From positions 709,832 to 773,831 of the forward strand of contig CAXUJK010000002.1 in assembly GCA_964251385.1 (NCBI GenBank): a DNA stretch of 64,000 bases, given 5' to 3'. The position numbers and the translations under genes were made by a program. Of this stretch, positions 38,592 to 47,551 are shown one piece after another. The notes under the pieces were generated by a model, which did not search any database, was not told where the DNA came from, and saw only the letters and a program-made list of their open reading frames with translations. Each line of letters starts with the position of its first letter. The first letter of the stretch is position 1. This DNA is from CADCVW01 sp964251385 (GTDB taxonomy: Bacteria > Pseudomonadota > Alphaproteobacteria > Sphingomonadales > Sphingomonadaceae).

Positions 38592-39448
38592 TTGGTCAAC
38601 CTCCGCACGAGCGACGACGTGTCCTGCCGCCCGCCGCCCATCCTTTGCACGTCCGCGTAGAACTGGTCCACCAGCGCGGCGAGCGGCAACGTCGCGCCGT
38701 TCGCGCGCGCCTCGTCCAGCGCTAGGCCCAGATCCTTGCGCATCCAATCGACCGCGAACCCGAAGTCGAATTTTCCCTCGACCATCGTCGGCCAGCGGTT
38801 GACCATCTGCCAGCTCTGCGCCGCCCCGCCCGAGATCGCCTCGAACACTTTCGACGTGTCCAGCCCCGCCGCTTTCGTGAACGCGACGGCTTCGGCGAGC
38901 CCTCCGAGCACGCCCGCGATCGCGAGCTGGTTGGCCATCTTCGCCGTTTGTCCCGCGCCGGCGCGCCCGACATGGACGATGCGCGCGGCATAGGCGGACA
39001 TGAGCGGGGACGCGGCGGCCATGGCTTCGTCGGTGCCGCCGCACATGGCGGACAGCGTTCCGGCCTCCGCGCCCGCCTGGCCGCCCGACACCGGCGCGTC
39101 GAGGACGTGGAGGCCCACACCTTTGGAGGCAAGGCGGCGCGCGATGTCGGCAGACACGGTGGTGTGGTCCACGAACAGCGCGCCCGGTGCCATCGCGGCG
39201 AACGCGCCGTTCTCGCCGAGCGTGACCGCCTCCAGATCCGCATCATTGCCGACGCACGCGAACACCACGTCCGCGCCCCGCGCCGCGTCGGCCGGGCTCG
39301 CCGCCACCCGCCCGCCATTCACCGCGACCCAGGCCCCCGCCTTGGCCGCGGTCCGGTTGTACACGACCATGTCGTGACCGGCCGCGGCCAGATGCCGCGC
39401 CATGGGTCCGCCCATGACGCCGAGACCGATGAACCCGATTTTCGCCAT
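38588..39448 (-). CDS. NAD(P)-dependent oxidoreductase, 3-hydroxyisobutyrate dehydrogenase-like
   Basis: 286 residues. The N-terminal Rossmann motif is KIGFIGLGVMGGPMARHL, the substrate loop is VLDAPVSGGQAGAEAGTLS, and the catalytic Lys is in GAGQTAKMANQLAI. The family oxidises beta-hydroxyacids (3-hydroxyisobutyrate, tartronate semialdehyde, and others); the exact substrate is not clear. I chose the ATG at 39448 because the Rossmann motif begins right there. It is coupled to the amidohydrolase downstream. Confidence 0.9.
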   Translation of the reverse strand: MAKIGFIGLGVMGGPMARHLAAAGHDMVVYNRTAAKAGAWVAVNGGRVAASPADAARGADVVFACVGNDADLEAVTLGENGAFAAMAPGALFVDHTTVSADIARRLASKGVGLHVLDAPVSGGQAGAEAGTLSAMCGGTDEAMAAASPLMSAYAARIVHVGRAGAGQTAKMANQLAIAGVLGGLAEAVAFTKAAGLDTSKVFEAISGGAAQSWQMVNRWPTMVEGKFDFGFAVDWMRKDLGLALDEARANGATLPLAALVDQFYADVQRMGGGRQDTSSLVRRLTK

Positions 39449-39504
39449 GACGTCGGCTCTAGCAGCCTTTGTGCCGCATGCCAGATGCCGGTAAGCCGCC
39501 GGAC

Positions 39505-40722
39505 ATGACCGTGCCCGTGACACTCGACGACGTCCGCGCCGCGCATGCCCGCATCGCCGACGCGGTGGTGCGCACGCCGACGCTGCTCAGCCGCACGTTG
39601 AGTGAGCTGACGGGCGCGACCGTGTATCTCAAATTCGAAAACCTGCAGTTCACCGCCGCGTACAAGGAGCGCGGCGCACTCAACACGCTGCTGCTCATGC
39701 CCGACGATCAGCGGGCCAAGGGGGTGATCGCGGCGTCCGCGGGCAACCATGCGCAGGCGCTGGCCTATCACGGCCGCCGTCTCGGCATCCCTGTCACGAT
39801 CGTCATGCCCGCGCCGACGCCCGCCGTGAAAGTCACGCAGACCGAAGGGCACGGCGCGCGCGTCGTGCTGCACGGGGAACGGTTCGACGACGCGTACGCG
39901 CGCACGCTCGAGATCATCGCGGCCGAGGGGCAGACGCTCGTTCACCCCTTCGACAACGTGCATGTGATCGCGGGCGCGGGAACGGTCGCGGTCGAGATGC
40001 TGGAGGATCAGCCGGATATCGACACGCTGGTCGTGCCGATCGGCGGCGGCGGCCTGCTGTCCGGAATGGCGGTGGCCGCACGAGCCCTGAAACCGGATAT
40101 GCGGGTCGTCGGGGCGCAGGCCGATCTCTACCCGTCCATGTACTGCCATGTCACGGGCGAGGACCTGCCTTCGTCCGGCGACACGATCGCCGAAGGGATC
40201 GCGGTCAAGGAGCCGGGACGGATCACGTCCGCGATCATCGCCGAGCTCGTCGACGCCATCGTGCTCACGCCCGAACGCGACATCGAGCGTGCGGTCAGCC
40301 TGCTGGTCCAGATCGAGAAGTCGGTCGTGGAAGGCGCGGGCGCGGCGGGGCTGGCGGCGATGCTGACGCATCCCGAACGGTTCGTAGGTCGCCACGTCGG
40401 GCTCGTCCTGTGCGGCGGCAACATCGATCCGCATCTGCTCGCCAACGTGCTGGTGCGCGATCTCGCGCGGACGGGACGTATCGCGCGCATCCGGATCTCG
40501 CTTCAGGATCGGCCGGGCGCGATGGCGGCGGTGACGCATCTGTTCCACGAGGCCGGGGTCAACATCCTGGAAATCCATCATCAGCGCATCTTCAACAGGC
40601 TGCCGGCCAAGGGCACCGCGATCGAGATCGAATGCGAGGCGCGCGATGCCAGCCAGATCGACCGGCTGACGCAACAGCTGTACGACGCCGGCTTCGAAGT
40701 GTCGCGCGTCGAGTTGGATTAA
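39505..40722 (+). CDS. ilvA: Threonine ammonia-lyase (with C-terminal ACT domain)
   Basis: About 405 residues. It turns threonine into 2-oxobutyrate, the first step to isoleucine. The PLP Lys is in QFTAAYKERGALNT, the phosphate loop is PIGGGGLLSGMA, and residues about 325-405 form an ACT-like domain (RIRISLQDRPGAMAAVTHLFHEAGVNILEI) that would bind an effector. The length fits the 400-residue class. In-frame starts at 39469, 39478 and 39505 exist; 39505 (MTVPVTLDD) best fits the family. Confidence 0.9.
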   Translation: MTVPVTLDDVRAAHARIADAVVRTPTLLSRTLSELTGATVYLKFENLQFTAAYKERGALNTLLLMPDDQRAKGVIAASAGNHAQALAYHGRRLGIPVTIVMPAPTPAVKVTQTEGHGARVVLHGERFDDAYARTLEIIAAEGQTLVHPFDNVHVIAGAGTVAVEMLEDQPDIDTLVVPIGGGGLLSGMAVAARALKPDMRVVGAQADLYPSMYCHVTGEDLPSSGDTIAEGIAVKEPGRITSAIIAELVDAIVLTPERDIERAVSLLVQIEKSVVEGAGAAGLAAMLTHPERFVGRHVGLVLCGGNIDPHLLANVLVRDLARTGRIARIRISLQDRPGAMAAVTHLFHEAGVNILEIHHQRIFNRLPAKGTAIEIECEARDASQIDRLTQQLYDAGFEVSRVELD

Positions 40723-40848
40723 TCTTTTGAACGTCGCGGTGTCATCGCGGGACCGAAGGGCGGCGAGCGTACCGCGGCATGCGAAAAGCCTTTTCATCGA
40801 ACGCCGCCAACATCATAACGGGGTGGTGGACACGATGAGCACCCGGCC

Positions 40849-41631
40849 TTGAGCGCACCTTTCCGCTTCCCCAAATTCTTCGTCACCTCGCCGACCGCGT
40901 GCCCGTATCTGCCGGGCAAGACGGAACGCAAGGTGTTCACGGAGCTGAACGGAGTGCACGCCGCCGAGCTGAACGACGCGCTCGGCCGGATCGGGTTTCG
41001 CCGCAGCCAGGGGGTCGCGTACCGCCCGAGTTGCGCCGCGTGCAGCGCATGCGTGTCCGTCCGGGTTCTGACCGACCTGTTCGTGCCTTCCGCCACGCAG
41101 AAGAAGATCCTGAAGCGCCACGCCGACCTCGAAGTGTCCGCGTGCAAGCCGTGGACCACGGACGAACAATATACGCTGCTCCGCCGCTATCTCGCGTCGC
41201 GCCATCCGGGCGGCGGCATGGCGGGGATGGACGAAGACGATTTCGCCGACATGGTCGAACAAAGCCCCGTCAAGACGTTCGTCGTCGAATATCGCGAGCC
41301 GTCCGTCGGCGGACGTCCCGGCAAGCTGGTCGGCGCGTGTCTGACCGATCAGCAGGGCGACGGGCTGTCGATGATCTACAGTTTCTTCGACACGGGCGAG
41401 GAGGCCCGTACAGGTCTGGGCACCTACATCATCCTGGACCACATCACGCGCGCGGCCAAGGCGGGGCTGCCGTACGTGTATCTCGGCTACTGGGTCGAGG
41501 GGTCGGACCGCATGGCGTACAAGGCCAAGTTCAAGCCGCTCGAACGCCTGACGCGCGACGGGTGGCAGGCCTTCGACCCGGTCGTGCGCGGCGCGGCGGA
41601 ACGGCGGCTGATGCCGCGGGTGTTCGCCTGA
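40849..41631 (+). CDS. bpt: Aspartate/glutamate leucyltransferase
   Basis: 260 residues. Bpt transfers Leu from Leu-tRNA to proteins with N-terminal Asp or Glu, marking them for ClpAP. Family motifs: PCPYLPGK-like ACPYLPGKTERKVFTEL, the Cys-rich YRPSCAACSACVSVRV, SFFDTGEEARTGLGTYIIL, and YVYLGYWVEGSDRMAYKAKF. It begins with a TTG; no better start is visible, so the start is uncertain. Confidence 0.9.
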   Translation: MSAPFRFPKFFVTSPTACPYLPGKTERKVFTELNGVHAAELNDALGRIGFRRSQGVAYRPSCAACSACVSVRVLTDLFVPSATQKKILKRHADLEVSACKPWTTDEQYTLLRRYLASRHPGGGMAGMDEDDFADMVEQSPVKTFVVEYREPSVGGRPGKLVGACLTDQQGDGLSMIYSFFDTGEEARTGLGTYIILDHITRAAKAGLPYVYLGYWVEGSDRMAYKAKFKPLERLTRDGWQAFDPVVRGAAERRLMPRVFA

Positions 41632-41678
41632 CCTTCACGATGCTTCCAAGCGTCACGATCGATCGGCATGGGTAGAGC

Positions 41679-42263
41679 ATGAACGCGCGGACGCCGCTTT
41701 CCCGACCGCAACAGGTCAAGCTGACCGTCGACGACTTCCTGTTGCTCGACAAGGCGGGCGCGTTCGACGGCTACTACAGAACGGAGCTCATCGATGGCGC
41801 GATCGTCACTGGTGCGAGTGTCGCCATGAGCCCGCAGCACGTTGAGCATATCAGGGTTCATAGCCGGTTGTTCCGCAGGATCGCCGATGCCTGCGATGCG
41901 CTTAGCAATGGTTCCGAGGCTTGGATCGAAGGCTCGATCGCCATGCCTCCGCATAGCATGCCGATCCCGGATATATTCGTGACGAGCGAGGCGCTGGTCG
42001 GCAAGACCGTCCGATTGGAAACGGTCGTTCTGCTGGTGGAAGTGTCCGTGACGACCGTCGCCTACGACCTGCGCAAGAAAGCCGCTATCTATGCGTTGAG
42101 CGGCGTTCGGGAGTATTGGGTCGTCGACATACCCGGCCGTTCGATCCATCAGATGTGGGGTGCCAAAGGCAAGGCGTTTCGCGAAGGGCGCAAGATCGCC
42201 ATGGGTGACCGGGTAGACGCGGTCACGATCCCAGGTTTGTCGGTCGACACAGATTACCTGTAG
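41679..42263 (+). CDS. Uma2-family (DUF820) PD-(D/E)XK nuclease-like protein
   Basis: 194 residues. The family pattern is clear: LTVDDFLLLDKAGAF..YRTELIDGAIV, SIAMPPHSMPIPDIFVTSE, VVLLVEVSVTTVAYDLRKKAAIYALSGVREYWVVD. PD.., E-V and K correspond to the nuclease core. Function of these proteins, which occur in many copies in cyanobacteria and others, is not established. AT content is slightly above that of its neighbours. Confidence 0.85.
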   Translation: MNARTPLSRPQQVKLTVDDFLLLDKAGAFDGYYRTELIDGAIVTGASVAMSPQHVEHIRVHSRLFRRIADACDALSNGSEAWIEGSIAMPPHSMPIPDIFVTSEALVGKTVRLETVVLLVEVSVTTVAYDLRKKAAIYALSGVREYWVVDIPGRSIHQMWGAKGKAFREGRKIAMGDRVDAVTIPGLSVDTDYL

Positions 42264-42275
42264 GGTTCCACCTGC

Positions 42276-43034
42276 TCAGCCGACGCTTTCTTCCGTCATC
42301 CACGGCGGGTTGGCGATCGCGTGGCGGGCGTTGCGCAGCATGGCGTCCCAGCGCGCGGACAGCTCCTCGAAATAAGGATCGTCGATCTCGATCCGGCGCT
42401 TGATGAGCGGGCGTTCGCGGTCGATGGGCATGACCAGGACGTCGATCGGCGGCGCCACCCCCAAATTCGAGCGGATTGCGCTGTCGTACGATAGCAGGCC
42501 GACCTTCATCGCGTAGGCGAGCGGCGTGACGACATCGAGCGCGCGGTCGAGGATCGGCTTGCCGTATTTGGTCTCGCCGATCTGCAGGTACGGGGATTCG
42601 GGCTTGCACTCGATGAAATTACCCGCGGTGTAGACGTGGTACAGGCTGGGCGGCGCGTTGCCGATGCGGCCGCCGAGCAGCATCGACACGCTGGTCGACA
42701 CGTTGTCGGCGGCGAGCGCCAAGCGGATGTCGTGGCGGGTGGACTGCACGACCTCGCTGACGAGCTGCGCGGCCTGGAACATGGTGGGTACGTGCTGCAG
42801 CGTACGCCGGGCGCCGTGTTCCTCGACCGGGTCCAGCCCTTCGGCCAGCGTGCTGAGCGCGGCCTGGCTGACGGACAGCGAGCCGGACGTGCACGCGAAG
42901 ATCTGACGCTCGTCGTTCTCGGCGAGCGTGTGGAGCTTGCGGTAGCTCGAGAAATTGTCGACGCCCGCGTTGGTGCGGGTGTCGGCCATCAGGATCAGCC
43001 CGTCCTGGAGCAGCATGCCGAGGCAGTAGGTCAT
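42276..43034 (-). CDS. Anbu (proteasome-related peptidase)
   Basis: 252 residues. It begins MTYCLGMLLQDGLILMADTRTNAGVDNFSSYRK, so Met removal would expose Thr2 as N-terminal nucleophile; the D-R-T-N-A and the Lys downstream match the Ntn-hydrolase fold of HslV/proteasome beta subunits. The C-terminal DVLVMPIDRERPLIKRRIEIDDPYFEEL is typical of Anbu (COG3484). I chose 43034 because earlier starts would bury the Thr. It is last in an operon-like run with transglutaminase, alpha-E and ATP-grasp genes. Confidence 0.9.
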   Translation of the reverse strand: MTYCLGMLLQDGLILMADTRTNAGVDNFSSYRKLHTLAENDERQIFACTSGSLSVSQAALSTLAEGLDPVEEHGARRTLQHVPTMFQAAQLVSEVVQSTRHDIRLALAADNVSTSVSMLLGGRIGNAPPSLYHVYTAGNFIECKPESPYLQIGETKYGKPILDRALDVVTPLAYAMKVGLLSYDSAIRSNLGVAPPIDVLVMPIDRERPLIKRRIEIDDPYFEELSARWDAMLRNARHAIANPPWMTEESVG

Positions 43035-43081
43035 GATCGTTCCTCGAAACACCGCATCGAACCGGTAAGCGTCGACTAAGT

Positions 43082-43945
43082 TCAGCTTTGTCCTTGCGAC
43101 TGGCTCTGCGATCCACGCCCCTGGGTTTGCGACTGGCGCTGCACCTGCGCGACGCGGACGTCCACCGTCAACACCTCGCCGCGACCGCCGACACGCGTAC
43201 CCGACACGGGCGCGGCCTGCGGATAGTCGAGCCCGCACGCGACGCGGACATAGGCTTCGTCGGGCGAAATCCCGTTTGATGGGTCGAACCCGACCCAGCC
43301 GAGATCGTCGACCCAGGCCTCCACCCAGGCATGCGCGGCGGGCTGCAGCTCCGCGCCGTCATGTCGAAAGAGGTGGCCGGACACGTAGCGCGCGGGGATG
43401 CCAGCGGTGCGGGCGACGGCCAGGAAGATGTGCGTGAAATCCTGGCACACGCCGTGCCCGGACGCGAACGCGGTCGCGGCGTCCGTGGTAACGTCGGTCG
43501 CGCCTGCCTCGAAAGTCAGCCGCCCGTTGAGCACACCGTTGAGCCGGTGGAGCATGTCCAGCGTACCGCCGCCTTTCGCGGAGAGTTCGCGCGCGAAGTC
43601 GGTCAACTCCGCGCGCGCCTGCGTCAGCGGGGTTCCCTGCAGAAATACTTGCGGCGGCAGCGGTTGGGGAAGTCCCGTGACGGTTCCGGTCCCGGGCGCG
43701 GTCGCCACGCGGCCGCTCACGGTAACGCGCACGTCGCGCGGCGGCATGTCGATGTAGAGCATGTGCACGTGGTTGCCGTACCCGTCGCGCGCCTCGCGCA
43801 CGCGCGCGTCGCAATCGACGTCGATCCGCCAGTTGCTGACCGCGTGTCCGTCGAAGCTGGCCGGGGTGACGCGCAGCAGCTGGATGATGCGCCGCGGCGG
43901 AAACGCGTAGGCGTAGCGCGTGCTATGCGTGATGGCCAGGCGCAC
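43082..43945 (-). CDS. Transglutaminase-like cysteine peptidase (COG1305)
   Basis: 287 residues from a GTG one base after the alpha-E stop codon. An N-terminal beta domain (RLAITHSTRYAYAFPPR) precedes the papain-like core with Cys167 (GHGVCQDFTHIFLAVAR), His205 (PAAHAWVEAW) and Asp221 (GFDPSNG). The last 20 or so residues are a low-complexity Gln/Ser tail (QRQSQTQGRG...QSQSQGQS). It may cleave or cross-link the product of the neighbouring ATP-grasp enzyme. Confidence 0.9.
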   Translation of the reverse strand: MRLAITHSTRYAYAFPPRRIIQLLRVTPASFDGHAVSNWRIDVDCDARVREARDGYGNHVHMLYIDMPPRDVRVTVSGRVATAPGTGTVTGLPQPLPPQVFLQGTPLTQARAELTDFARELSAKGGGTLDMLHRLNGVLNGRLTFEAGATDVTTDAATAFASGHGVCQDFTHIFLAVARTAGIPARYVSGHLFRHDGAELQPAAHAWVEAWVDDLGWVGFDPSNGISPDEAYVRVACGLDYPQAAPVSGTRVGGRGEVLTVDVRVAQVQRQSQTQGRGSQSQSQGQS

Positions 43946-43946
43946 G

Positions 43947-44882
43947 CTACGCGAACCGGAACTGGTGGCTGATCGCGCCGTGGATCGCCGCGTTGTCGCG
44001 GATGTAGCCGCGCAGGTAGTCGTGCAATCCGGCCTGGAACACCGCGTCCATGCGTGCGCCGTCCAGCATCGCCAGCCGCGCCCGCGCCAGCCGGTCGGCC
44101 TCGCCCTGCCGTCCGCTGTCCGCGCCGATCGCGGCGAGCAGGTCCACCGTCTCACCCGCGGACGCCGCGATCGATCGCGGGAGCTCGCGGTGCAGCACGA
44201 GCAGTTCGGCGATCAGCCAGGGTTTGAGGCCCTGCGAGTAGATCGACCGGTAGGCGAGCTTGGCGGACACGGTCTGCAGGATCGTCGTCCACTGGTCGCG
44301 GTCGAGCTGTCCGCCGACGCGCTCGCCCTCGGGCAGCAGGATGTGGTATTTGACGTCGAGCAGCCTGGCCGTGTTGTCGCCGCGTTCGATCACCTGGCCC
44401 AAGCGGATGAACCAGAAGCTGTCGGAGCGCAGCATGCGCATGAGCGCGCCCTCGACGCCGCGCGCCTCGGCCCGCAGGCGGTCGAGCAACGCGAGCAATC
44501 CGCCTTGCGTGTCCGCCGGCTCGCCTTCGCCGACAGCGAGCCAGGCGCGGTTGAGCGAGCCCCAGACCTCGCTCGTGATCCGGTTGCGCGCCGCCCGCGC
44601 ATTGTCGCGCGCGGTCGCAAGGCACGACCGGATCGACGAAATGTTTTCGGGCGCGAACGTCAGATAATGCGCGACGGTGTCGGGACCGAGCGACCGGTTG
44701 GTACGGCCGAACGTCTGGTCGGCATTGAGCACGGCGAGCGCGCTCGCCCAGGCGTTGAGCGACGCGGCTCCCGATGACAAGGACGACAGCCGGATCGTGG
44801 CTTCGATCAGCGACGTCGTGAAATCGGCGCGCTCAGTGTAGCGTCCGATCCAGTACAGATGAGATGCCGTGCGCGACAGCAT
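43947..44882 (-). CDS. Alpha-E domain protein (COG2307)
   Basis: 311 residues, almost all helical. It starts MLSRTASHLYWIGRYTERADFT, the hallmark of the family, and includes SDSFWFIRLGQVIERGDNTARLLDVKYH. Predicted from genome context to work with the ATP-grasp enzyme, perhaps as a scaffold; the biochemical role is unknown. Its ATG overlaps the ATP-grasp stop by one base (ATGA arrangement), and the transglutaminase gene follows one base after its own stop. Confidence 0.92.
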   Translation of the reverse strand: MLSRTASHLYWIGRYTERADFTTSLIEATIRLSSLSSGAASLNAWASALAVLNADQTFGRTNRSLGPDTVAHYLTFAPENISSIRSCLATARDNARAARNRITSEVWGSLNRAWLAVGEGEPADTQGGLLALLDRLRAEARGVEGALMRMLRSDSFWFIRLGQVIERGDNTARLLDVKYHILLPEGERVGGQLDRDQWTTILQTVSAKLAYRSIYSQGLKPWLIAELLVLHRELPRSIAASAGETVDLLAAIGADSGRQGEADRLARARLAMLDGARMDAVFQAGLHDYLRGYIRDNAAIHGAISHQFRFA

Positions 44883-46309
44883 CAGCCGGGATCGTCCGCC
44901 AAGACGAAGCTGTCCTTGGTGCCGCCGCCCTGGCTCGAGTTCACGACCAGCGAGCCTTCGCGCAACGCGACGCGCGTCAGCCCGCCGGGGATGATGCGGA
45001 TGCCGTCCGCGCCCGTCAGCACGAACGGCCGGAAATCGACATGGCGCGGTGCGATGCCGGCATCGACGAGCGTCGGGCATGTGGACAAGGCCAGGGTGGG
45101 CTGCGCGATATAGCGGTGCGGCTCGGCCTTGAGCGCCGCCCGGAACGCGTCGAGTTCGGCGGCGGTCGCGGCGGGGCCGACGAGCATGCCGTAGCCGCCC
45201 GACCCGTCGACAAGCTTGACGACGAGCTTTTCGAGGTTGTCGAGCACGTACGAACAGGCGCCCGGCTCCCGGCATCGGAACGTCTCGACGTTGGGGAGTT
45301 TGGCCTCGCCGCCCGAATAGTAGCGCACGATGTCCGGCATGTAGCTGTAGATCGCCTTGTCGTCCGCGATGCCCGTGCCCGGCGCGTTGACCAGCGCGAC
45401 GTTGCCGGCGCGGTACGCGGCCATGAGGCCGGGCACGCCGAGCATCGAGTCGGGCCGGAACACGAGCGGGTCGAGGAACGCGTCGTCGATGCGGCGGTAG
45501 ATGACGTCGACGCGCACGCGGCCGTCGGTGGTGCGCATCCAGACGATGTCGTCGTCGACCTCCAGGTCCGATCCCTCGACAAGCTCGATGCCTGCGTTGT
45601 CCGCCAGGAAACTATGTTCGTAGAAGGCGCTGTTGTGGTGGCCGGGGGTGAGCAGCACGCAGACCGGGTCGGAGCCGGGCCGCGGCGACACCGACTGCAT
45701 CATCTGCAGCAGGCGGTCGGGATAGGTATCGACGGGGCGCACCGAAAAACGTCCGAACAGTTCGGGGCACAACCGCAGCATCGCCTCGCGGTTTTCGAGC
45801 ATGTACGAAACGCCCGACGGCGTGCGCGCATTGTCTTCCAGTACGTAGAAGTCGTCCGGCCCGGTGCGCACCAGGTCGATCCCGCAGATATGCGCGTGGA
45901 TGCCGTGCGGCGGGGTCATGCCGTTCGCGGGGATGCAGAATTGGGGGTTGGCGAGGACGAGATCGGCGGGAACGACGCCGTCGGCGATGATCCGCCGCGC
46001 ACCGTAGATGTCGGCGGTGAACGCGTTGATCGCCGCGACGCGCTGTTCGAGGCCTTCGGACAGCTTCGTCCATTCGGCGGCCGTGAAGACGCGGGGCACG
46101 ATGTCGAAGGGAATGATCCGCTCCGCCGCGTCCGCCTTTCCATAGACGGAGAACGTCACGCCCGCGGTACGGAACCGGCTTTCGGCAAGTTGCTGACGGC
46201 GGGTGAGTTCGGCAGGCGGGGTCGCCGACAGCCAGGCCGCGAGTGGTTCGACGTCCGCGCGAGCATCTCGCGTGCGGCTGTCGCCCCAGAGTTCATCGAA
46301 TGCGGACAC
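44882..46309 (-). CDS. Circularly permuted type 2 ATP-grasp protein (COG2308)
   Basis: 475 residues. Motifs: GIDLVRTGPDDFYVLEDNARTPSGVSYMLENREAM, the ATP-grasp KLVDGSGGYGMLVGP, and VNSSQGGGTKDSFVL at the C-terminus. Members are predicted amide or peptide-bond ligases acting on small peptides or protein tails. First gene of the four-gene run ATP-grasp / alpha-E / transglutaminase / Anbu. ctrA lies upstream on the same strand, 44 nt away. Confidence 0.92.
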   Translation of the reverse strand: MSAFDELWGDSRTRDARADVEPLAAWLSATPPAELTRRQQLAESRFRTAGVTFSVYGKADAAERIIPFDIVPRVFTAAEWTKLSEGLEQRVAAINAFTADIYGARRIIADGVVPADLVLANPQFCIPANGMTPPHGIHAHICGIDLVRTGPDDFYVLEDNARTPSGVSYMLENREAMLRLCPELFGRFSVRPVDTYPDRLLQMMQSVSPRPGSDPVCVLLTPGHHNSAFYEHSFLADNAGIELVEGSDLEVDDDIVWMRTTDGRVRVDVIYRRIDDAFLDPLVFRPDSMLGVPGLMAAYRAGNVALVNAPGTGIADDKAIYSYMPDIVRYYSGGEAKLPNVETFRCREPGACSYVLDNLEKLVVKLVDGSGGYGMLVGPAATAAELDAFRAALKAEPHRYIAQPTLALSTCPTLVDAGIAPRHVDFRPFVLTGADGIRIIPGGLTRVALREGSLVVNSSQGGGTKDSFVLADDPG

Positions 46310-46353
46310 TCAGCCAAGAGTGACGCGGACACGTCACGCTGGCAAGCGGGACC

Positions 46354-47055
46354 TCAGGCGACCTTGGCCGCCTGCTCCTCCTCGGTGTCGCGCAACACGT
46401 AGCCGCGGCCCCACACCGTTTCGATATAGTTGTCGCCGCCGCATGCCAGCGACAACTTCTTGCGCAGCTTGCAGATGAAGACGTCGATGATCTTCAACTC
46501 GGGCTCGTCCATCCCGCCGTACAGATGGTTGAGGAACATCTCTTTCGTGAGAGTCGTGCCCTTGCGGAGCGAGAGAAGCTCCAGCATTGCATATTCCTTG
46601 CCCGTCAGGTGGACGCGCGAACCGTCGACCTCGACCGTCTTGGCATCGAGGTTGACCGCCAGCTTGCCCGTCCGGATGACGGATTGCGAGTGGCCCTTCG
46701 ACCGGCGCACGATGGCGTGGATGCGCGCGACCAGCTCGTCGCGGTGGAACGGCTTGGTCATATAGTCGTCCGCGCCGAAGCCGAGCGCGCGCACTTTGGA
46801 GTCCATTTCGCCCACCCCGGACAGGATGAGGACGGGGGTACCGACCTTGGCGACGCGGAGTTTCTTGAGGACATCGTACCCGTGCATGTCGGGCAGGTTG
46901 AGATCGAGCAGGATGATGTCGTAATCGTACAATTTGCCCAGATCGAGGCCTTCCTCGCCGAGGTCGGTCGTGTAGACGTTGAATCCCTCGGTCGAGAGCA
47001 TCAGCTCGATCGCCTTGGCGGTGGTGGGCTCGTCTTCGATCAACAGCACGCGCAT
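46354..47055 (-). CDS. ctrA: Cell-cycle response regulator CtrA
   Basis: 233 residues. Receiver domain with phospho-acceptor Asp51 (DIILLDLNLPDMHGYD) and Lys in YMTKPFHRDE; OmpR-type DNA-binding domain (VHLTGKEYAMLELLSLRKG ... FICKLRKKLSLACGGDNYIETVWGRGYVLRD). The text is nearly that of CtrA across alphaproteobacteria. The C-terminus AAKVA carries the small hydrophobic end needed in Caulobacter for ClpXP proteolysis. A near-consensus CtrA box lies about 90 bp upstream. Confidence 0.96.
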   Translation of the reverse strand: MRVLLIEDEPTTAKAIELMLSTEGFNVYTTDLGEEGLDLGKLYDYDIILLDLNLPDMHGYDVLKKLRVAKVGTPVLILSGVGEMDSKVRALGFGADDYMTKPFHRDELVARIHAIVRRSKGHSQSVIRTGKLAVNLDAKTVEVDGSRVHLTGKEYAMLELLSLRKGTTLTKEMFLNHLYGGMDEPELKIIDVFICKLRKKLSLACGGDNYIETVWGRGYVLRDTEEEQAAKVA

Positions 47056-47142
47056 CGACTTGTCCCCTGCTTGACGCGGTCCGTTGGTTGAGACGCGCTG
47101 CCAGATACGTTCATTAACTATGCGAGATATGAAGGCAAAAGG

Positions 47143-47157
47143 TTAACGGCCGGTAAA
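47143..47157 (-). promoter_or_regulatory. CtrA-box-like site upstream of ctrA
   Basis: TTAA-N7-TAAA (on the minus strand TTTA-N7-TTAA), one mismatch to TTAA-N7-TTAA, 88 to 102 bp upstream of the ctrA start. ctrA autoregulates its promoter in Caulobacter, so the position is plausible. A GANTC methylation site (GACTC) occurs about 40 bp further upstream. Confidence 0.4.
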
Positions 47158-47551
47158 GCCGGGAGCGGGCGATTGCGGTGCGGGCGTTGCGCGGAGGACT
47201 CACCTTGCGAGCGCCGAGCCGATGGCCGGAAGTCTCAAAGGTGAGGCAAAGATGAGGCCTAGAACGCTTCCACCGACCTGGGAACTTGATGATCCTTACG
47301 GTCGCGCGGCCGTGCGCGTGAGCAGCGCGGGGGGCCGCATGCGAACTCCGCACGACGATGCGGCAAGCCCGTGCCGACAGTAACAAAGAGCGGTCGTGAC
47401 GAGCCGCGACTCGTCGACGGAGAGGAGCTTGGCAGATCATGAAGGTGTAGGAAAATCCTTTCTCTTGCTTCGGCCATCTGCCGCGCTTGCATTGTTGGAA
47501 TTCGTTTGTTCTTTGTTCGTTCTCGCTAATGTGGTGAGTCGGAGCGAACTA
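47158..47551. other. Intergenic region between divergent ctrA and the SirB1-like gene; no gene seen
   Basis: About 390 bp. Short frames exist on both strands but have no family resemblance, start signals or fitting codon use. It should contain the ctrA promoter region and the promoter of the SirB1-like gene; I could not place -35/-10 boxes with confidence. The AT-rich part at about 47440-47550 is the likeliest promoter area for the plus-strand gene. Confidence 0.4.

Noticed and set aside
47114..47440. Small minus-strand frame upstream of ctrA
   Set aside because: Arg/His-rich, no ribosome binding site, no family; better explained as the ctrA upstream region.
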